A DNA stretch of 5,649 nucleotides, from assembly GCA_005776735.1 (NCBI GenBank), contig SXOM01000102.1, positions 1 to 5,649 on the forward strand, in the 5' to 3' direction. Below, piece by piece: positions 1 to 4,232 of this stretch (position 1 is the stretch's first letter; each line of letters begins with the position of its first letter). The position numbers were made by a program, and so were the translations under genes. The notes beneath the pieces were generated by a model. The model had not been told where the DNA came from. It ran no database searches and was given only the letters and a program-made list of their open reading frames with translations. Origin of the DNA: Pseudomonadota bacterium (GTDB lineage: Bacteria > Myxococcota_A > UBA796 > SXON01).

Positions 1-290
1 AGCATGATGAGGAAGACGTGCCCGAAGAGCGACACGGTGTTGATGCCGTAGGGGAGCGCGCACACGTCGGTTCGCCCGGTGGACTCGGCGAGGCGCCGCG
101 CCTGCCATGCGTAGTAGAGGTTGCCCACGCACAACGACATCGCCGCGCCCGGCAGGATGCGCCCGTAGATCAGCTCGCCGTCGAACCCGAGGACAAACCG
201 GCACAAGCTGTCGATGAGCAGGAGTTGGACGAGGTTGTCGAGCGCGAGGCCGAAGAAGCCCTCGAGATCACCGCGGGAGAACCAGCGCAT
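1..290 (-). CDS. NCS2-type (xanthine/uracil-like) permease, N-terminal part
   Basis: This open frame starts with ATG at 290 and runs off the left edge, so only the first 96 residues are visible; full-length relatives have well over 400. The start MRWFSRGDLEGFFGLALDNL, a first membrane segment at about residues 11-34, a second at about 41-66 and the stretch CALPYGINTVSLFGH at 77-91 resemble the NCS2-related permease branch often annotated as xanthine/uracil permease. Family members are inner-membrane secondary transporters of nucleobases or similar compounds; the substrate here cannot be told. No Shine-Dalgarno sequence precedes the ATG, and no other start codon lies in frame just upstream. 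It follows the DUF2461 gene on the same strand after an 84-bp gap, so it could be cotranscribed or use its own TATACT box. The family call comes from recalled sequence pattern and is fairly firm; the substrate is unknown. Confidence 0.72.
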   Translation of the reverse strand, partial: MRWFSRGDLEGFFGLALDNLVQLLLIDSLCRFVLGFDGELIYGRILPGAAMSLCVGNLYYAWQARRLAESTGRTDVCALPYGINTVSLFGHVFLIM

Positions 291-312
291 GGAGGCTCGG
301 GGAGCGGAAGGG

Positions 313-318
313 AGTATA
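313..318 (-). promoter_or_regulatory. Possible -10 box (TATACT) for the permease gene
   Basis: On the minus strand TATACT matches the sigma-70 -10 consensus at five of six bases, in an otherwise almost AT-free gap. It lies 22 nt before the permease ATG, implying a leader of roughly 15 nt. No recognisable -35 hexamer sits 16-18 nt upstream, so this is only a candidate. Confidence 0.3.
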
Positions 319-374
319 CGACGTGGGGTGGAACGGGACCCGGACCCGGCCGCGCCCGCCGCCGCGGGGGAGGG

Positions 375-1067
375 CTACGCCCAGGGCAGCCCGACGGCCT
401 CGCACAAGAACTTCATGAACGGGCCGGCTTCGGCCGCCGCGGCCGCGTACCGATCGACGAAGGCCGGCCCCACGACCTCGGCCTCGGTGAAGTGCCGGAC
501 CACGATGAAGTCCTTCCGACGCAGATCGTCCGCGTGCGGGTGCGCGGGATCGAAGCCCGCCGGGAGGCGCTTGAGTGACTCCCCCTCCAGCGGCAAGGCG
601 CCCCGGGCCCGCGCCCACGCGTCGGGCATCTCCGCGATGCGCTGCCGGATGGCGGCCAACGCCGCACCCTCGGGGCGCCAGCAGCCGAAGCCACCGAAGG
701 ACCCATCCATCTCGCCCGGACCCTCGGGCGAGACGTGGCAGTAGAAGCCGGGCGCGTGCACCACCTCGTTGGCCGCGCCGGTGACCGCCTCGTGGCGGAA
801 CTGCGCGGCCACGTGCGTCTTGTAGGGGGACTTGTCCTTGGAGAACCGCGTGTCGCGGTGGATGCGGAACGCGGAGCCGCCGGTGGAGCGGTCGTCGGCC
901 AAAAAGCGCGGGGACAGCGCGTGCAGGCGCGGTCGGAACGCGCGGACGAACGCGAGGAGGGGCGCCTTGCCATCGGCCTCCCACCGAGCGCGGTTGGCTT
1001 CGAACCACGCGCGATCGTTGTTCGCGCGCAGATCGCGGAGGAACTGGAGGGTGAGCGGACTGAACAT
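375..1067 (-). CDS. DUF2461 / TIGR02453 family protein
   Basis: The 230-residue product matches the DUF2461 family in length and motifs. Residues 9-30 hold the FLRDLRANNDRAWFE block, residues 67-85 the hallmark FRIHRDTRFSKDKSPYKTH, residues 107-114 GFYCHVSP, and residues 165-187 an LKRLPAGFDPAHPHADDL-type segment ending in RRKDF. The family is widespread in bacteria and fungi as a single-domain cytoplasmic protein, and its biochemical role is not established. There is no signal peptide or membrane segment. The start at 1067 is fixed because an in-frame TAA lies just 9 nt upstream. No Shine-Dalgarno sequence is present; instead TAAGCT sits 6 nt before the ATG. The gene diverges from the small cysteine-rich gene across a 77-bp gap and precedes the permease gene on the same strand. 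I see no damage. Confidence 0.93.
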   Translation of the reverse strand: MFSPLTLQFLRDLRANNDRAWFEANRARWEADGKAPLLAFVRAFRPRLHALSPRFLADDRSTGGSAFRIHRDTRFSKDKSPYKTHVAAQFRHEAVTGAANEVVHAPGFYCHVSPEGPGEMDGSFGGFGCWRPEGAALAAIRQRIAEMPDAWARARGALPLEGESLKRLPAGFDPAHPHADDLRRKDFIVVRHFTEAEVVGPAFVDRYAAAAAEAGPFMKFLCEAVGLPWA

Positions 1068-1073
1068 GCGTGC

Positions 1074-1079
1074 AGCTTA
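1074..1079 (-). promoter_or_regulatory. Leaderless-type -10 element (TAAGCT) of the DUF2461 gene
   Basis: TAAGCT ends 6 nt before the ATG at 1067, the position expected of a TANNNT -10 box when transcription starts at the start codon. Its TAA is also an in-frame stop, so the start cannot lie upstream. The same arrangement recurs before three other genes in the window. No -35 sequence is visible. A T-rich stretch (TTTTGTTTC, 1111-1119) lies further upstream on this strand. Confidence 0.45.
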
Positions 1080-1144
1080 CCACCCCGCTGGCCGGCGCGC
1101 ACCGTGAGGTGAAACAAAAGTCGGAGACGTCGGCTCCTCGGGGC

Positions 1145-1300
1145 ATGTGCATGCGAATCACCTGCCCGATCTGTCAGAAGCCCACGTTCTCCGGTTGCGG
1201 AGCCCACATCGAGATGGTCCTGGGGGACGTTCCGCCCGAGAAGCGGTGCCGCTGCCGCGAGGAGCGCGCGCGGACCGAGAAGCCGCGCCGCGACCGATAG
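1145..1300 (+). CDS. Small cysteine-rich probable zinc-binding protein
   Basis: The 51-residue product has the pattern MCMRITCPICQKPTFSGCG followed by a C-terminal CRC. Cysteines at 7, 10, 18, 35 and 37 and a histidine at 21 give a CPxC...C..H...CxC arrangement that looks like a compact zinc site. Similar 45-70 residue proteins with the CPxCGKPTWxGCGxHxE pattern are, as I recall, common uncharacterised conserved proteins in actinobacteria and proteobacteria; no function is established. The C-terminal tail is highly charged (about residues 38-51). The frame stays open back to a GTG at 1070, but the upstream residues look non-conserved. ATG 1145 or ATG 1151 (49 residues) fits the family better. 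No good ribosome-binding site separates the two. It converges on the lipoprotein gene, with 8 bp between stop codons. Confidence 0.75.
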   Translation: MCMRITCPICQKPTFSGCGAHIEMVLGDVPPEKRCRCREERARTEKPRRDR

Positions 1301-1308
1301 CAGCCGCG

Positions 1309-1581
1309 CTACTCCGCGGGCGGATCGCAGGTGGCCGCGCCCGACTCGGCGTCGAGCCGGTCGTCGACCGTCCGGCACTCGACCGCCGTGTAGGCCGCAG
1401 CCTGGCACGCGTACCAGTCGCCGTAGAGCTCCTCCTGCTCGGCCGACCACTCGCCGCAGACCACGCCGGCGTCGTAGACGGTGTCGTCGCCCGACTCGTC
1501 GGCACAGGCCTGGCGCGCACCGACGTAGTCGGCGCAGGAGTTGGCGGTGGAACACCCGGTGATCGCGAGCACGAGCAGCAT
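1309..1581 (-). CDS. Small cysteine-rich lipoprotein
   Basis: This 90-residue product begins MLLVLAITGCS, a very short hydrophobic leader ending in the lipobox ITGC, so Cys10 would be lipidated and the protein anchored in a membrane facing the periplasm or surface. Six further cysteines (16, 26, 42, 59, 69, 85) suit up to three disulfides in an oxidising compartment. The mature part is strongly acidic. I do not recognise a domain. The start is fixed: no ATG, GTG or TTG lies in frame between ATG 1581 and an upstream TAG. A TAGGCG element lies 5 nt before the ATG, and a weak AGG within it could alternatively be a ribosome-binding site. It lies 57 bp downstream of the unknown protein gene on the same strand and may be transcribed separately. 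The leader lacks the usual basic n-region. Confidence 0.75.
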   Translation of the reverse strand: MLLVLAITGCSTANSCADYVGARQACADESGDDTVYDAGVVCGEWSAEQEELYGDWYACQAAAYTAVECRTVDDRLDAESGAATCDPPAE

Positions 1582-1586
1582 GCGGG

Positions 1587-1592
1587 CGCCTA
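1587..1592 (-). promoter_or_regulatory. Possible leaderless-type -10 element (TAGGCG) of the small lipoprotein gene
   Basis: TAGGCG, preceded by GGGA, ends 5 nt before the ATG at 1581. It resembles the TAGGCT and TAAGCT elements before 4233, 1067 and 4176. The last base departs from TANNNT, so this is the weakest of the four. Confidence 0.3.
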
Positions 1593-1596
1593 TCCC

Positions 1597-1623
1597 GCAG
1601 GCGGGAGGCGGGGCGACGCCTGC
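1597..1623. repeat. Inverted repeat between the unknown protein gene and the lipoprotein gene
   Basis: GCAGGCG (1597-1603) and CGCCTGC (1617-1623) form a perfect 7-bp inverted repeat with a 13-nt loop in the 57-bp gap. A competing fold pairs CCCGC (1594-1598) with GCGGG (1601-1605), with an outer GCCT/AGGC pairing. It could act as a terminator-like structure after the unknown gene, but there is no T-run, and such repeats arise readily at this GC content. Confidence 0.3.
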
Positions 1624-1638
1624 CTGGCTCCGCAGCCC

Positions 1639-2013
1639 CTACGCCGACGCGGCCGCGGCCCGGGCCGCCGTCGCCCGCCGCCGGAATTCCGGTTCGGCCG
1701 CCCCCCCGGCGAACTCGGGGGCGGCGATCACGAAGCGAAGGGCGAGCTCCAGGCGTGCGTGGACCGGAGGCTCCTGCGGGCCCTCGCCTTCGAGCGCCGC
1801 GGTCAAGAGCTCGTCCAACGTCGGCGAGCGCCCCTGCGCCCACGCCCGCAGGATGAGCTCGCGCAGCATCATCACCGGCGGACCGATCGGACGCAGCCCC
1901 ACGCGGGCGATGAGCCCGGCGGCGAGCTCCTGCGCGAGCCAGCGCCGGCCACCGGCCGAGGTCGTCGAGGGCAGGCGGAGCAACTCGTTGGGGTCGACCA
2001 TGCCCCCCGTCAT
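1639..2013 (-). CDS. Hypothetical protein in the acyl-carrier operon
   Basis: This 124-residue product (120 if ATG 2001 is used) is not one I recognise. It is soluble, with no signal peptide or membrane segment, and looks largely alpha-helical: leucine-rich stretches at about 26-39, 48-58, 66-74 and 86-99. A GLRPIGPP segment lies at 39-46 and an Ala/Arg-rich tail at 110-124. ATG 2001 follows a G-run that could serve as a weak ribosome-binding site; ATG 2013 has none. It starts 40 bp after the stop of the reductase-like gene on the same strand, so it is probably the last gene of that operon. A role with the acyl carrier module is inferred from position only. Its frame is more convincing than the competing antisense frames because it fits the tight same-strand order. 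Confidence 0.6.
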   Translation of the reverse strand: MTGGMVDPNELLRLPSTTSAGGRRWLAQELAAGLIARVGLRPIGPPVMMLRELILRAWAQGRSPTLDELLTAALEGEGPQEPPVHARLELALRFVIAAPEFAGGAAEPEFRRRATAARAAAASA

Positions 2014-2053
2014 CGGCGGCGCAGCGACCCGACTTGAGCGCGGATGGTTTGGC

Positions 2054-2938
2054 TCACCCCACGACCAGGCCGTGCCGGGCGGCCGCTTCGCCGAACGCCG
2101 CGACGGTCGCGCCGGGGAGCAGCCGACCCTGCTGCCACGGGGCGTCCCGCCCCTCGAGCACCGCGACCAGCGGCTCGAGCAGGCACGCGTACACGTGCCC
2201 CACGCCGTACCCGGCGACCACGTGGAACACCCACCCCCAGAAGTCCCGCTCCCAGCCGCCGGGGATCGTCAACCGCTCGCCGGCCACCACGCGCACCCCC
2301 GCCGGCGCGGGCCCCGACAGCGTCGGCGGCAGCGCCACGTCCACCAGGGTGGTGCCCGCCGCCAACGCGCCCGGCGCGACCGTACCGCCGGTGGTGTTCG
2401 CGCCGACCAGGACCTCGAACCCGCCCAGGTCCGCGGGATCGCCCACGGCGCCGAGCAGCTCCACCAGGGCGCGCCCGACCGTCCCGCGCGCCCCGAGCAC
2501 CCCCACGGGCCGCCCCGCGCGCAGGCCCTCGGTGATGCGCCAGGCCGCCCACGCCGTCGCGGCGTTGCCGGTGGTCACCGGGACGCCGCACGCGGCCTGC
2601 AGCGCGGCGCCGCGGCCAGCGACCACCGAGAGCACGCTCCCGAGCCCCACACAGTCCACGGGACCGGCGATCTGCACGGCGCGACGCATACAGCGCAGCG
2701 CGCGCTCCTGGTCGGCGAGGAGCTCGGCCGGGAGCATGGGCACGCCCACGATCACCCCCTCGACTCCCCGATAGCGGACGTGCGCGAGCACCCCGCAATC
2801 GTCCGGCGACGTCCCGCCGCTGCGGCCGAGCGCCACGTCGAAACGCGCGGTGCGGAGGCCCTGGAGGCGCTGCGCGACCGGAACCAGCGGGTGCACCAGG
2901 AACGCGAACCGGCCCGCCCTCCCCGGCGCCCGGCTCAT
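2054..2938 (-). CDS. Acyl-ACP reductase-like protein (cyanobacterial AAR-type)
   Basis: The 294-residue product resembles cyanobacterial long-chain acyl-ACP reductase, which reduces fatty acyl-ACP to a fatty aldehyde with NADPH through a cysteine thioester. Matching blocks in order are a start with FAFLVHP (11-17), LPAELL (69-74, like FLPEML), the stretch at 98-106 (GLGSVLSVV), VTTGNAATAW (121-130, like TTGNTHTAY), the glycine loop GVLGARGTVG (146-155, GxxGxxG) and, near the end, YACLLEPLVAVLEG (250-263). Cys252 aligns with the acylated cysteine of the cyanobacterial enzyme (Cys294 in Synechococcus, from memory). The tail EAAARHGL also matches. It is about 45 residues shorter than AAR; most of the loss falls just after the glycine loop, where the strand that contacts the NADPH phosphate would be. 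The gene overlaps the ACP gene by ATGA, so translation is probably coupled. Aldehyde formation is inferred; a general Rossmann dehydrogenase is the alternative. Confidence 0.72.
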   Translation of the reverse strand: MSRAPGRAGRFAFLVHPLVPVAQRLQGLRTARFDVALGRSGGTSPDDCGVLAHVRYRGVEGVIVGVPMLPAELLADQERALRCMRRAVQIAGPVDCVGLGSVLSVVAGRGAALQAACGVPVTTGNAATAWAAWRITEGLRAGRPVGVLGARGTVGRALVELLGAVGDPADLGGFEVLVGANTTGGTVAPGALAAGTTLVDVALPPTLSGPAPAGVRVVAGERLTIPGGWERDFWGWVFHVVAGYGVGHVYACLLEPLVAVLEGRDAPWQQGRLLPGATVAAFGEAAARHGLVVG

Positions 2939-3372
2939 CCTTGCGCGGCGGCCTTCTGCGCGCTGAGCCCCTGCACGATGTTGTAGAAGGTGCCGACGCG
3001 CAGGAGCGTGGCCACCTCGGACACCTTGAGACCGTCGCGGAACTCGGCGGCCGGGACCTCGGGCATCGCCTCGGCCAGCTTCACGAGTGCGGCCTTGGTG
3101 AGCACGCCGCCCACCTCGTACACCTCGCCCTCGCCGAGCCCCTGCTTGCTGGTGGCCTCGATGCCGCCACGCGGGATCCGGATGTCGAACGCCCGCTCGA
3201 GCCGGAACGCGATGTCCAGGAGGTCGAGGCTCTCCGCGCCGAGCTCGCCGAGGATCACCGAGTCGAACTGCACCTCGTCGACCCCGAGGCCGAGCGCGTC
3301 GGCGAAGGCCTGCCGCACCTTGGCCAGCACGTTGGCATCACACTCGGCAGCGCTCCCGACCGGCTTGACCAT
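2935..3372 (-). CDS. Long-form acyl carrier protein
   Basis: The 145-residue product carries the carrier-protein core. GELGAESLDLLDIAFRLE contains the Ser (residue 48 from ATG 3372) expected to bear 4'-phosphopantetheine, in an ESLD version of the DSL motif, and the helix continues to IRIPRG. Ordinary ACPs have about 80 residues. Here some 50-60 residues, including VYEVGGVLTKAALVKLAE, separate that helix from a final helix LRVGTFYNIVQGL that resembles the usual last ACP helix. This long-ACP type is known from other bacterial clusters, as I recall. A GTG at 3378 is also in frame, but GAGG at 3378-3381 sits 5 nt before ATG 3372, so ATG is preferred. The gene lies 54 bp after the synthase-like gene and overlaps the reductase gene by 4 bp. 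It probably presents the acyl chain to that reductase. Confidence 0.88.
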   Translation of the reverse strand: MVKPVGSAAECDANVLAKVRQAFADALGLGVDEVQFDSVILGELGAESLDLLDIAFRLERAFDIRIPRGGIEATSKQGLGEGEVYEVGGVLTKAALVKLAEAMPEVPAAEFRDGLKVSEVATLLRVGTFYNIVQGLSAQKAAAQG

Positions 3373-3377
3373 GGACA

Positions 3378-3381
3378 CCTC
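3378..3381 (-). promoter_or_regulatory. Shine-Dalgarno sequence (GAGG) deciding the ACP start
   Basis: GAGG, within GAGGTG, lies 5 nt before ATG 3372. The GTG at 3378 overlaps this site, so it is unlikely to be the start codon. This is the clearest ribosome-binding site in the window and belongs to an operon-internal gene. Confidence 0.55.
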
Positions 3382-3426
3382 GACCGGGCCGCCCGTTATC
3401 GCCCCGTGCCGCGCGGTGCATGGGCT

Positions 3427-4176
3427 TCACGCAACCTCGACACCGCCCGACCGCGCGACGCCACCGGCCCGGACCGCCCGCACCAGCGCGACCGGAGCGG
3501 CGGCGGCCCCGAGCTCGCCGACCGCATCCAGGCGCTCGGGGGCCTCCGGAAGCGCGGCGCGCACGACGCGACCCTCGATCGGCAACAGGCCCGCCGAGCA
3601 CAGGACCACGAAGGCGGCCCCCTCCGCGCACGGCACCCCGAGGATCGCCTCGGCGCCGCGCAGTGCGTCGGCGCCCCCGGCGATCGCCAGGTCGACCCGC
3701 CCCTCCGCCACCGCGTGCACCGCGTGGGCGAGCGCGACCGCCCCCCCCAGGCGCCCGTCGCACCAGTTCGCGTTGTCACCGCGCAGGTCGAGCATTGCGC
3801 TGGCGTAGCCGAGGACGTTGTTCGAGAGGCCCTTCACCAACCACAGCGGCGGCACCAGCGGCACGCCGAGCGTGGCGAACGCCTCCAGGTCGGGCACCGG
3901 CCCGGCCGCCGCCAACGCGTCGGCGAGGTCGGCGGCATCGCCCTGTTGGGGCGACGCCCCCACGTAGAGGCCGCGGCGTTCGGGCGGCACCGACGCCCAC
4001 CCCGGCACGCGCGCGACCGCCGCCAGCACGGCCGCCACGCCGAGCTGGACCGCCCGCGTCATCGTCTTGAGCGACTTCCGCGGCAGGCCCGCGGCCACCG
4101 GATCGAAGCCGGGCACCTCGCCGCCGAGGGTCTCGGACACCAACAGGGAATCCCCTACGTACAGGACGGTTCGCAC
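3427..4176 (-). CDS. Short beta-ketoacyl-synthase-like (thiolase-fold) protein, probably without catalytic triad
   Basis: From GTG 4176 the product has 249 residues, against about 410 for FabF-type synthases. Synthase-like blocks run in order: RRGLYVGASPQQGD (67-80), LSNNVLGYASAMLDLRGDNA (117-136), the region 138-152 where the nucleophile should lie, VDLAIAGGAD (161-170), EGAAFVVL (185-192) and, near the end, GELGAAAAPVALVRAVRAGG (220-239), which resembles GHLLGAAGAVEA. A gapless match puts Arg142 where the catalytic cysteine belongs, with Cys139 three residues away. The HGT loop is absent, and GHLLG has become GELG without its histidine. It may be a non-catalytic partner like a chain-length factor, or a decarboxylase-like enzyme. 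The frame is open back to ATG 4263, but that would cover the divergent promoter and the start of the next gene, with Arg-rich filler, so GTG 4176 is preferred. It is the first gene of the acyl-carrier operon. Confidence 0.72.
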   Translation of the reverse strand: MRTVLYVGDSLLVSETLGGEVPGFDPVAAGLPRKSLKTMTRAVQLGVAAVLAAVARVPGWASVPPERRGLYVGASPQQGDAADLADALAAAGPVPDLEAFATLGVPLVPPLWLVKGLSNNVLGYASAMLDLRGDNANWCDGRLGGAVALAHAVHAVAEGRVDLAIAGGADALRGAEAILGVPCAEGAAFVVLCSAGLLPIEGRVVRAALPEAPERLDAVGELGAAAAPVALVRAVRAGGVARSGGVEVA

Positions 4177-4183
4177 GCCGCGG

Positions 4184-4189
4184 TGCTTA
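4184..4189 (-). promoter_or_regulatory. Leaderless-type -10 element (TAAGCA) of the acyl-carrier operon
   Basis: GGATAAGCA ends 7 nt before GTG 4176, with no Shine-Dalgarno sequence. It matches the TAAGCT element upstream of 1067 at five of six bases. This supports GTG 4176 as the start and transcription beginning at or near it. Confidence 0.4.
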
Positions 4190-4191
4190 TC

Positions 4192-4212
4192 CGACCCGCG
4201 CCGGGCGGGTCG
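4192..4212. repeat. Perfect 8-bp inverted repeat between divergent promoters
   Basis: CGACCCGC (4192-4199) and GCGGGTCG (4205-4212) are perfect inverted repeats around a 5-nt centre. The site lies between the two candidate -10 boxes (4184-4189 minus, 4221-4226 plus), so it would cover both -35 regions. A dimeric regulator could bind here and control both the acyl-carrier operon and the FG-GAP gene. The alternative is a chance GC-rich palindrome. Confidence 0.45.
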
Positions 4213-4220
4213 CGCGAGGG

Positions 4221-4226
4221 TAGGCT
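4221..4226 (+). promoter_or_regulatory. Leaderless-type -10 element (TAGGCT) of the FG-GAP gene
   Basis: TAGGCT ends 6 nt before ATG 4233, and its TAG is an in-frame stop, so the coding start cannot lie upstream. GAGGG (4216-4220) could instead be a ribosome-binding site, but its 12-nt distance to the ATG is long. Confidence 0.45.
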
Positions 4227-4232
4227 GCGCCG

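Noticed and set aside
1298..1311. TAGC/GCTA palindrome joining the two convergent stop codons
   Set aside because: The 4-bp stem is too short and lacks a T-run; it follows simply from two TAG stops facing each other.
413..1843. A 476-codon minus-strand open frame overlapping the DUF2461 gene
   Set aside because: It is out of frame with the clear DUF2461 protein and consists of Arg/Ala/Gly-rich shadow sequence.
1541..2986. A 481-codon plus-strand open frame across the unknown and reductase-like genes
   Set aside because: It is antisense to three genes, is rich in Arg, Pro, His and Ala without domain pattern, and opens only because stop codons are rare at this GC content.
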